From Meandrina meandrites (Eukaryota; Cnidaria; Anthozoa; Scleractinia; Meandrinidae), in NCBI GenBank assembly GCA_963693305.1, contig OY855906.1, forward strand, positions 15,266,161 through 15,330,160: a DNA stretch of 64,000 bases. The letters run 5' to 3'. The notes beneath the pieces are model-generated. The model had not been told where the DNA came from. It was given only the letters and a program-made list of their open reading frames with translations, and searched no databases. The position numbers and the translations under genes were made by a program. Position 1 is the stretch's first letter; each line of letters begins with the position of its first letter. This document shows positions 46,640 to 57,251 of this stretch, piece after piece.

Positions 46640-48043
46640 TGACTGATTCAAATGTTGAATGCAGTTTGGGTCATGGCATTTCTGAATGTACATGTAGCAC
46701 AAATTGCATTACCTTTAATTTACGGTTATATGGCCATGTCTTCTCCCCCAGAATGGGTAGCAACGTATGCAGTAGGCCTGGTTATTCATTCATAATGGAG
46801 ACTTGGATTGGCCGAGCTGAAAAGAAAAAAAAAAGAAAAGAAAAAATATTGATTTGACAGAAGTTATGTTTGCTTTATAGATAAACCACTCAAGTATGTA
46901 TGTGGATATTTAGTCATAATGATAGTATTTCGAGAAAGTTACATCAAATTTAGATTTCAAAATAATCAAACAGAGTAGCCAAGATATGTATTTATTTATC
47001 AAGAAGTAATTTTGTATGCAAATGCATCAAATGTGAAGTGGGGGAAATATGTTTATATACTTGACCCTGAAAACAGGGTATTGCTCCAATTTTGACAATA
47101 ATCTCGATTTTTGTCAGTGATCAAAGCAGCAAAAATATAAATAATACATATAGCACTCAAAGTCTTCCAAGGAATCTTATTGGATATATGTGTGAATGTT
47201 GCATAACGAAGGAAAATTATCATCAGGAATGTCAATAAATATGTGACAATTAGCTTGTCTAAGCCTGATCTTTAAATATCACTCGATGCCAGCGATTGTT
47301 GTTTACTTGAAATGTTTATACCAAGTGCACAGAATGAACATTAAAATCAACCATTGTACAGCAAGTCCAAGGCAGGTGAGACGGATGTCAAGATCAGTGA
47401 ACTTGCCTTGGAGTAAAAGGGCATGGAGAGATCTAAAGCATTTTAACATGATCCCGAATTTTACTTATTTCCCTTGGACAATATCCGATACAAACAATCT
47501 TTTCTTGAAAAATTCCTGCCCATTTTTCGTTGGATATGCGTGTAGATTTTGAGTTAGACAAGCAGAAGTGTTTCCCTATTCCGAGGTTTACGGCGATGGA
47601 GGGTTTTCAAAGACAAAATTATTCACGAGTTCGTGTAATTGATGCGCATAGTTCGACCAACGATACAATATTCAAAGCATAGTTACTCACCTTTTGGCGT
47701 GTGTAAGCGAAAGCATGCCCCTTTGGCTTTATAGCGTGGTAGGGAACAACTGCCTTCTTGATGGCAGCGGCCGCCATATTGACCAAAACCCTTTTCTCCT
47801 CAGAGCACTTCAACGCAGTTTGCCATCGTTAAACCTCAAAACAATACGTCTACTAGCCATAGGTTTGATAAAGTCTAATGTACCGTCCTCTATACAAAGT
47901 GATATAGCTCAGAAGCTGGTATCAAGAGGTTAAACTTCGGCCATAAAAAGGTAAACATTCACTTCTCTCGTGCGAAAAGTGATCGCAACTGCGCATGCGC
48001 AGCCGCAGCTCCTCCTGTTCCCAGCGGCAAACACCAAGCTAAT
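46640..48043. other. 3' part of the TTAA element, mostly non-coding
   Basis: After the stop, ~1 kb of AT-rich DNA has no supported plus-strand gene. The candidate minus-strand exon at 47691-47777 is listed separately. GCGCATGCGC and CGGCCGCCAT motifs near 47770-48000 mark a CpG-rich patch that could be a promoter next to the right TIR. Confidence 0.4.
47691..47777 (-). CDS. Candidate first coding exon, 29 codons
   Basis: On the minus strand ATGGCGGCCGCTGCCATC opens a frame reading MAAAAIKKAVVPYHAIKP, then HAFAYTRQK, ending at AAAAG|GTGAGT (phase 0). The CpG-rich context and strong donor look like a genuine gene start inside the TTAA element, oriented towards its middle. A hydrophobic minus-strand frame at 47053-47235 could be a later exon but has no clear acceptor. 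I do not recognise the product. Confidence 0.3.
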
Positions 48044-49841
48044 AACCAAGGAAAAACTACATTTTCAAAGTACATCCGGTCAGCAGTCTTGATTATACTC
48101 GCATTTCTGGTGTACAATCTTCGAGGTTGTCGACCCAGCTTCACTCTCCAGACTTTCTATGCGTAGCGCGTCTCAGTGTCCCAGCGGCAAACACCAAGCT
48201 AATAATTTGAAGGGTGCCCACCCAGTGGTTGTACACACCTGGGGTTAACACGATTTAACTCATTCCCCCCCCCCCCCCCCCCACCTCCCCCCAGTCTATT
48301 AGATATGAGGAGAAGCCGTAATGGAAAATCGGTAAGGTTAAATGCGATGCGTATTCTATCCTGCACAGACGAGTTTTTTTTTAATATTATTATTGTTGTT
48401 GTTTGGGATTTAGCCACATATAACGGCGTAGCCTTTATTTGACGAAGACAATTACGGTGATGTGAAATCTGCCTGTTTCTGACCGATGCTGTGCTGTGCC
48501 TGCGAAAGATGCAGAAAACAATCATCGCCGGTAAAATGAAACTTAAACTTCTGTGGTACGAATATACCTAGTAGTTATATTTTTGATGTTGCATTATCAT
48601 CGTAAAACCTTCCACCTTTAATACCAAAAGAACCATGAGATGTCCTAAAAGAATTTACACCTACACCATTTGTATTGTGTTACATCCGGTCAGCAGTCCC
48701 GTCTCCCGAACTTCCGGTGTGTTCGTTTATTCAACATTCTGACTTTCGAACGCGACTCGATTTCTGCCAAATGCATCACTGACATTACTCTGTAATGTTC
48801 ACAGGCATGCATTTGCTTAATGCAGTGTTCATTTATCTACCTTTCCTGATGAATTGTACTGAAGAGTTTTGGCACTCGATGGAAGAAATCACAAAGTTAC
48901 GGATGTGTTTTGACATGGCGGCGAACTGTTGTTTATAAAGTATGCGGATTAATGTATCATCATTTGTGGTCTGAAACGCAGGAAAATTGATTTTGATGTG
49001 GGAAACTGTTAGATTTGGCCTTTCTGCTAGTGTCTGTGCTTAATTTGGTCAAGAAATTGGAGGGAGCGAAGGCGAGTCTCAGACAACAAATCGTCTTGAA
49101 GAAATTGTCAAAACTTGCAAGGTAGGCTTTTGTATTAATTTAAATTTCACCAAATTTGCCAACCAAAACGTTATTAATCACATTTACGTAACAGACCAGG
49201 TGATATAAAATTATTTTCAAGCTGAATTCATCTCTCTTAAACCTTTTTAGGCCAAATAGCGAGGCCCTCAAAATGGCCAATCTTGCAATTTGTTGCAATT
49301 TGCCTTGTATGTCTTGAATGCCTATGGACAAAATATAACGTTCCCCAAAAAGATTTTATGATATTTCGAAACTACATTATCCATATTAGTTCTGCTGCTA
49401 ATTTGGTTTCAAGAAAGTTAGTACTTTGGGAAAAATAGCGAAATTGGTTTTGCTTGATTTTGCCGCTTGTCCAAATGGCCGACAGGCTTTATTACACAGC
49501 GTCAATTTTTTCCTTGTTCATAAACCTCAAAATACTTTTACAATAATTTTTATAAACTAGAAGAATGACTCTACCTTCTGGTGGAATTTCATTTGATTTG
49601 GTTAACATTTAACCGAGAACTAGCCTCGTATATTTTTACTTTTTGAGAGTGAAATTTTAGCTCAAAACATGAACCTGAGGCTTGCGTGACCAAGTGCCGT
49701 TACCATGGAAGCAACACATCTGCCAATCAAAATACGGTCGTTTTTGTTCATCCCCCCAGGTAGCCTACCTCCACACAAAAAATGAAGGGGGGTTAAAAAT
49801 TTTCATTTCCAAGTTTGCTTCACTTTCTCAGAGAACGGTTC
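48044..49841. repeat. Right terminal inverted repeat of the TTAA element
   Basis: It is the inverse of 39651-41402, differing by scattered substitutions and a few small indels, for example an extra GGAGAGTGAAGCTGG segment near 48140-48155. It includes the C-run counterpart of the left G-run at 48265-48282. Confidence 0.9.
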
Positions 49842-49845
49842 TTAA

Positions 49846-52029
49846 AGAGCCTTCGATTCAGTTTAATTGTAAATAAAACAACAGACATCGTAAGATCATT
49901 TCGCATACTGTTTAAATTTCTTCTATTCAGCTCCCAGATGAAACCGGATCTGCAGTCGAGCAAGACCATTTCTCCAGCCAGTTTTCTACAGAGGAACCCA
50001 TCCTAACATAACGCCTATTGCACATAGAAGAAGCAGTGCACTTAGACAATAGGGACCTTTTTAAGATCGAAGTACGAGTACGGCGGAATGGGCGGGGTCA
50101 GGTAACAGCTCTCGCAAGGCCCTATATGAATGGCTCGCTACCCTTCGAGAAAAAAACCCGCATATAAGAACATGTGGATTAAGAACATCCAGGCTGAAAT
50201 TTGGTAAAAAAGGAGCACATATATAGGAACACATTCAGCCTGAAAAATAAAAAAAAAATGTTCTTATATATAAAACCTCTTTCCTTTTACATAAGGAACA
50301 TGCAGTGTCTGTAACATCACTATGGCATAAATTATTGTAAGGAAATAATTGAGAAGTAATTAATTAAAATATTGTGTTGCCCACTCCCCCCCCCCCCCCC
50401 CCCCCCTCTTCCCCAAATATAAAATAAAAACAAAAACAAAACCAAACAAAAAAATAGCAACTGCGCGCTACAACATTGGACATATATTACGGTATTTCAG
50501 ATCAAAGTATGCGATTTTCCCTACCGTATTTCAGACCAACCTCGTCCCCAGGGCTTTCCCTTCTTCGTATGGCGGAAAAGCCCTTGGGACGAGCTTGATT
50601 TCCTACCTGACTGTTACAAAAATGGTACCCTTTTTAGGCGAAAATTATCACATCTTTACCCTATTTCAAACAGAACGGCTCACTCCCCTGTCGACGCATA
50701 TAACAGTTCATATTAAACCCAGTTTATACGAGTAACCCAACCACCCCTTCCCCCGGTCCCCGTAGAAGTCGTACTCGTGCATTGATCTGAAGGTCTCTAA
50801 TTTTTAAAAAGGTAATCAAGCAATTTAAAAGTGATTTCAAGAGAATGTAGTATTTAACTTATATAGCTCTTTAAATATCAAAATGTTGCATGCGCTGTCG
50901 GGACCACATGTAGCTCTTTTCTAGGCTAAATGCACATGTTATTCAAGTTGTAATGACTTTCGAACGAGCTTTTAATCTAAATCATAGTTTTACACAGTGA
51001 TGTATATATTTCTTTTCTGGGGAATGAATATCGTACTATGAAGAACTTGTGGTATTTTAAAGTCTTTCGAGACATAGAGGACAAGATGGGCAGGTACATT
51101 GAAACTAGTTTTTGCTTATTTTATAGTTACAGCGATGAGAAGAGAGTCTAACAGTGCTTGCGTGATTAGAATCTTAATTCCATTTTATTTACTTGACCCC
51201 GTAAGAGGGTTAACATCAGATGATTTTTGCCCAGATTTCCTGACTTTTTTTCCCTACAATGTTAGGTTTTTTTGTCAGGATTTTCTGGCCGCCGAGTTTC
51301 TTTGGAAAGATAGGCGGAGGATTTGAACTAGTTAACTTCTTAGCCATTTGTTGTACAGTGGAGATAAAGCAAAAGTTTTGCGTTCATCGCTATAGTTTGA
51401 TTGCTAAATTTTAATTCCACGTTAGGAGGGTTTTAAATATTTTACCCAAATTTCGATTCCTTACTTTTTCCCTCGGTAATTATTATCATTATTATTAGTA
51501 TTTTTTGATCAGGATTTTGTGGCCTCTGAGTATCGCTTGAAAGATGTGCAGAGGGTATAAACCATGGCCAGTTAAAGTTCTTGCCGTCATTTAATCAGAT
51601 ATACAGATGAGATGAGACGAAAGTTAAACGGTTGAGCTTGCGCTCATCACAGTTTTTTAACTGTGATGAGCTCAAGCTCAACCAGTTGAAAAATTGTTAG
51701 TTCCCGAAGATAAATTTGGCGTCCAGTCGATAGCTCGGAGAGAGAAACACTCTATTAATTAATTATTACTTCCAGATATAGCAAATAAAAATAATAATAA
51801 ATCTGTTTTACTAAGAAGACAGAAACAAAATATTCAATAGAAAAGTTCTTTTCTCCGTTGGTCCCAAAAGAGATCATGTAGCAACGTAAAAGCATAAACC
51901 TGCAGTTTAAGTTTGCTAATAGCGACCTTCAGATCGAGTTCTAGATCGGTCGTGACTAGAATGGATACTCCATCCGCTAGGAGATTGGGACCGATTTAAT
52001 GTGCTACCCTCACTAAGAAATAAGAGCTA
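49846..52029. other. Intergenic DNA, no supported gene
   Basis: It contains a C run at ~50387-50406. A near-perfect 29-bp-arm hairpin with AACTGTGATGAGCTCAAGCT in its right arm spans 51627-51687 with a T4 loop. Short frames at 51099-51326 match nothing known. Confidence 0.4.
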
Positions 52030-52505
52030 ACCGCAATCAAACCAGAATGAAACTAACCGCAAGCAAACCAGGATGAAACTAACCGCAAGCAAACCAGAGT
52101 GGAACTAACCGCAAGCAAAACGGAGTGGAACTAACCGCAAGCAAACCAGAATGAAACTAACCGTAAGCAAAACGGAGTGGAACTAAACGCATTCAAACCA
52201 GAAGGAAACTAACCGCAAGCAAACCGGAGTGGAACTAACTGCAAGAAAAACGGAGTGGAACTAACCGCAAGCATCCCAGAATGAAACTAACCGCAAGCAA
52301 AACGGAGTGGAACTAGCCGCAAGCAAACCAGATTGAAACTAACAGCAAGCAAAACGGAGTGGAACTAACCGCAAGCAAAACGGAGTGGAACTAACCGCAA
52401 GCAAACCAGAATGAAACTAACCACAAGCAAAACGGAGTGGAACGTAAGCGCAAGCAAAACGGAGTGGAACTAACCGCAAGCAAACCAGAATCAAACTAAC
52501 CACAA
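52030..52505. repeat. 26-bp minisatellite with two alternating variants, ~18 copies
   Basis: All units contain ACTAACCGCAAGC. One variant has AAACCAGAATGAA, the other AAAACGGAGTGGA. By eye the order is A A A/B B A B A B B A B A B B A B B A, so the variants are interspersed rather than blocked. Several units carry private changes (AAACGCATTC, TAGCCGC, GTAAGCGC). A minus-strand frame partly crosses it and is an artefact. Confidence 0.9.
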
Positions 52506-52933
52506 GCAGGCTGAAGTGCTTGGTTTCCAGTCTCCAGCAGATTTCTGATTTTAAAGTATCCAATCTAGTCACTACCCCTTTACATCTGAGTGCGTGTACG
52601 AGATTGAATAAATATATTATCATGTTTCACACCAATCTCGCACGAATAGAAGTGTGTTCTACTCGTCAGCAACAGGGAGGAGTGAGGGCTCTCAGAAGGT
52701 AACTGGATTGAAATTCAAAGCTAGGCCTTACTTGCACTCAACCTCGTACTTGTACTGTTATACCTAAGGCCGCTATTATCTTTTGATTAAAAAGATAAAC
52801 GCTAAAATGTTTTTAAATATCATTGTAAAAACTTTTTATAACTTTTATTGTTTCTTATTATACCCATAGGACACACAAATATATTTATTGTTTTACGTTC
52901 TATGTATTCTTGTTATACTTTTAGACATTTTGA

Positions 52934-52967
52934 CTTGATAATGGCGTAGAGTAGCGCCGAAACGTCG
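52934..52967 (+). ncRNA. Hammerhead-like core at a Penelope-type element end
   Basis: CUUGAUAAUGGCG, loop UAGAGUA, GCGCC, then GAAACGUCG forms a good stem II with an intact GAAA box. The first box is UUGAUAA rather than CUGAUGA. A core at 32402-32435 has the same plan. The surrounding AT-rich 52750-53010 probably represents the tail of a Penelope-like element. Catalytic activity is doubtful. Confidence 0.4.
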
Positions 52968-55546
52968 TCTGCTTGTTCTTAAAGTGTTTTTGCAATGATA
53001 TTTTAGCGTTCAACTTTTCAAGCAAGTCGTTTTCAAAATCGCTCCTGTTACGCCATTATCTCGTGGCAGGATTTCATACATGTATTACCAGAAACCCAGA
53101 AGGGTTTAAAAACCTCAAGAGTTTCTGATATTACTTAGTGAGGAACAAACATATATTACAGTTTCTTCTTGGTTGTATGTCATTCTTGAGATGTAGCAAG
53201 TCGTATACAATTATGCTAAGTTCATAACACTAAATGCGTTGCAACTAGCTCGTAATACCAACGGATTGAATAGATTGTGTCGAACTCGACGGAAATGGCA
53301 GACAGTTTCAAGAAAGGCGGCACGCTTTTCCTCGAATTTGTTGATTTCCAGTGGGCATACGCGATGTTTAATTTTGACCTTACAAATGGATTTAAAAGTT
53401 CTGAAAGTTGCCGATAAACGTCAATATAATACAATAAAAGAAAGCAAAGAGAAATAAAAAGCAAGTTTATTGTTTGACTGTTTTCATAGCTCAGTTGTAC
53501 GTGAAAAAAGGAAGTTAGCCCGCCGGAAATAATGTTGTTCGATTAGAAATCAAAACAGAGATTTTCCAAGTGGGTAGCAAAGGGTTTATGCGTAACGCGT
53601 GCTAGGGCAATAATTAAACACTGACGCAGAAAAAAGCTAGAAGAAAAATGTGATTGTGAATTTATGACTAAATTTGCCGAATTTTGTTAAAATTTATGAT
53701 CACGACCCTCCCTTTATTTACAACCCTTTTCTTAAGTTTCTGACGGATAAATCGCCTTCAAATAATGTTTCGTTGCGGAACATCTTTAGGTGAAGCGATA
53801 ATTTCTTGTGTAGTTTAATTTGATCACATGGCGATACTACTTTGTGAAGGCTTTATGAACTTCCGGCAAACTATCTACCGTGTTGACCCGGAGTTTATGC
53901 GGGACACAGCGTTCAGTCGAGGAAATGTGGCACTAATTCCAAAGGGCATAAACTGCGTTCATTCTTAAACTTTGCTTTGTTTTATCATAAAGCACGCATA
54001 CAAGAAACGACAACTTGAAAGAAGAGTAGAAAAAAGTTAAACGCATTAGCTACGCTTTTTGAGTGCACTGGTCACCACCTTAAATAATTTGTGAAGGCTT
54101 TATTTACAGACTATGGCAGTCTTCCAGTTGGAGTTTTCTTTGGAACCCAGACCTCTTGTCCGGAGTCCAACGCTCTGTTTGGTCGCTGCGTCTTTTGCGC
54201 ACTATAAGTCTAACCAGTTGTTCAAAACGTTTAGAACTTTTTCTTGTTGGATTGACGCTCAAGTTATGATTTAATTTATGTTGAGTTACTGCCGTAAAAT
54301 TCTGATAATAAGTGCAACATTGTTGCAAAATAAAATGCTTATAAGGATGTGAAACAACAAATACGTTTTTTTTTCTCCAGTAAATGGCCTTATCAGGATT
54401 TAACGGAATATTCAAAAATTTCAAAACATTTGATATGCTTAAACATTAAAAATATATCAATGTGCCTTTTGTTCATTTTTTTTTTCAATGAACAAGAATA
54501 AGACTACAGTTTTTCTTGCCGTCCTTGTCACTGTCAACAAAGCCTTAATCATACTCAACGCATAAGACGAAGGGAACACAAAGGTTGCGTTCGATTGACC
54601 CGATCCGAAATAAGAGTATAAAATCATTCCTAATCATTCCAGAATAGCCATCCCGTCTGCACGTCAATAAAACGATTATTTCGTTTCTTGAATAACACCC
54701 GCAATTTCTTTCCTTTTTTCAATGAAATGAGTAGAAGCGTCTCGTCCCGACTCTAGGAGTATTCTTTTCTGAGTAACGTTTCATGGCGGCCGGAGGTAGC
54801 CATTTTCTCTCCAGTATTCTTTCAAGTTGCCCCAAAGATTCGCTGGTACCCATTTGTACTTCTGGGTTGAGGGAGGAAAGCTTTAAAAGTAAATTGTCCA
54901 ATGTAAGACACACAGTGACCGGATTGCTTGAGCCCACTGAGCGCACTATAACCATAAGTCCGCAGCTCCTCATCATTGTAATTATATATAGTGTCATTTT
55001 TTCCCTGAGAAATTCACTTTGTTTTAATTGTTAGAAAATGAGCTAAAACTATTCTGTGCACATAGAATGAGTGAACGGCAATGTTCGGATCAAATAGCTG
55101 CAAGTCAAATAATCAATGTCTAAAACAAATTATTAAACACTCGTTGTGTTCTATTGATTCCACTGATTCCTTGATCATGTTTTTTGAGAAGATAGACGGT
55201 AAAGTTTTTCAACTTTCTTAATCTTCTGGTATCAGAGAAAAAAGCACTTCACTCGCCAAACAGAGAGCTCATTTAATAGCACATGCAAAACAGCAACAGC
55301 ACCAAGACTAACCTGATTGAAGGGCTGTGAGCAATAACAAATATAACACCGATTGGTGTTTACTGCATAGGATTTCTTGGCTAGCTTCATAAGGTCAGTT
55401 GTTTAGGTCCACGATGACGTCATGAAAAGCAGCAAAACTTCATCTGTGAACCCGTCTGGAGTTAAAGTTTTAAATTTGGAAACCTATGTCATTTAACAAA
55501 TTGATGTCAGTTTTTTATGCGTCTATCCTGATAAATTGATAAATAA

Positions 55547-55600
<54 letters not shown>

Positions 55601-56924
55601 TATATGATAAATTGTGTCATAACAGTGTCAAAGTGTTTTAGATCTACGAGCCGCTAGGCGAGTGGATCCACAACAAACTTCAACAATGTTATGACGAAAT
55701 TTGTCATCAATAACAGGACAGACACTACAATACTGACGTCATTCACTCCATTTGTTTGTTACCATAAAAAAGCCAAAAATGATTTTCAAACGGCAAAGGA
55801 AATAAATGCAATGTGGTCAGCTGGTAATGGAGCCATATACTTGTAGCAAATGCTTCATGTACTGTCCCACCTTTGCCTTTTTCTTTTCTTTCTTTTTTTA
55901 TGAAATAAACTATGATTTTAATTGCAAAATTTAAAATGAGCCCTGCCGTTTACAGTGCGCCTTAAACCCTTCTTTTGATATAGCGTGTTTGTACGGTGCC
56001 ACCACACAGGATTCAATGCAAAACACAGGCAAATACTGTTGTTTATTTGTTTTAATTTCAATCAGAAAAAACAGCAGCAACTTTCCTCAAAAAGAAAATA
56101 GTGACCAACTACAATAACAACAATATTTGTAGTTCTCAATTCTGGGCCTGAGTTGTGAACTCTCACAATCCCCACGCTGACCTTAATAAAAAGACTCATA
56201 CTACTTTTGTAGCAATTTGGGCCGACACCTCATATCGAATTGTCCCTTTTTTGCTGCCACGATGCAATACTTATCTTTAACCATTAAGCCTTAGGCCTAA
56301 ACATACTTTCATCCACCACCTATGTGGACAGCTCATTTTCAGGTTTTGTCCTAAAATAACGGTCCACAAGAAAGAAGGTCTACATGGTAATTTTCTGTGT
56401 TTGATGTCAATGATTTCCTTGATCATATGACTGAAAGTGTGTACTTTCTTTTTTACATTTTCTTTCTGTTCTTGTGTACAAAAACACTAGGACAGAGCAC
56501 ATGAAATGTGAATGCCTCTCCCGTCTATAGTTTTTAATTACATAAAAGGGAAAAGGTGAAAAGCATTCTTTTGTGCTAGTAGCGTGGCTTTTTGGTCGAC
56601 ATTGTCCCAGCTCAGCAGCATTTCAGTCTGAGCCCTGTTGGTTCAACAACAAAGAAAGGAGTATGTTAATTTTTTTTATTATTATTTGCAATAAAGACGC
56701 ACAAGATTTGCTTACAATATTACACACGAAAAACTTCTTACAACGGTTATTGCGCCTTTCAATAACATGCGAAGTCTGAAGTTAAAAGCCCAACGATTTG
56801 TTTTTTTTGCTGCCGTCAATCAAACATATGGCGACAGCCAACTAACCTTGAAAAACAGAAACAGCAATTAAAATGGATCGAAATCTACTAACCACAACCA
56901 ACAGACGTGATCTTTTGACCCGGC

Positions 56925-56959
<35 letters not shown>

Positions 56960-57251
56960 GATGATTGAAGGCAGTGAAAAATGTAAACCGTTGGTCGAGG
57001 TTTGAATTTCAGAGTTCGCATTGAAAAGGTCCGCAATAATCTTATTACCCGATTGTGTGCACTGTTTACAATACTTGCTTGGCTTAATTAGTGTAATTTC
57101 CAATATTGTGGTAGCAAACAAATAGTAAAAAAATGATACATTAACATAATTTTTGTTGATTTCACGAAAATTGGTTTGTCGAGCAATTTACAGTTATTAT
57201 AAATGTAGTTTTACATGAATAGCATTGTATAATTGAATCTCCTTGAAACTC
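52968..57251. other. Intergenic DNA, no firmly supported gene
   Basis: An ATG frame at 54783-55034 (83 codons) ends in a hydrophobic stretch (LLIIVIIYSVIFSL) like a tail anchor, but has no family match. An acceptor-like TTTATTTACAG at ~54108 precedes a short frame reading GSLPVGVFFGTQTSCPESN; no partner exon is seen. A (TA)n run lies at 55549-55598. Nothing else is identified. Confidence 0.3.
55549..55598. repeat. (TA)n microsatellite
   Basis: An uninterrupted TA run of about 50 bp, preceded by AAATAAATAAAT. Confidence 0.95.

Larger units (their letters stand above)
39651..49841 (+). mobile_element. 10.2-kb DNA transposon, TTAA target site, ~1.75-kb TIRs
   Basis: The left terminus GAACCGTTCTCTGAGAAAGT at 39651 and its inverse ending at 49841 are each flanked by TTAA (39647-39650 and 49842-49845). 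This is a 4-bp target duplication as used by piggyBac and Kolobok elements. The left inverted repeat (39651-41402) and right one (48044-49841) match almost throughout. Both contain a polyguanine tract and the GATGATTGTTTTCTGCATC motif. The interior carries one three-exon gene (42719-46637), two small nested MITEs and a possible second, minus-strand exon. TIRs this long and this similar suggest recent activity or ongoing conversion. I do not recognise a named superfamily from the ends. Confidence 0.85.

Noticed and set aside
52030..52505. CRISPR-like periodicity
   Set aside because: Units are contiguous 26-bp minisatellite copies without unique spacers, and the genome is eukaryotic.
54104..54424. 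106-codon minus-strand frame
   Set aside because: No ATG-supported start, no known domain, and a plus-strand acceptor-like site in the same place makes the reading ambiguous.
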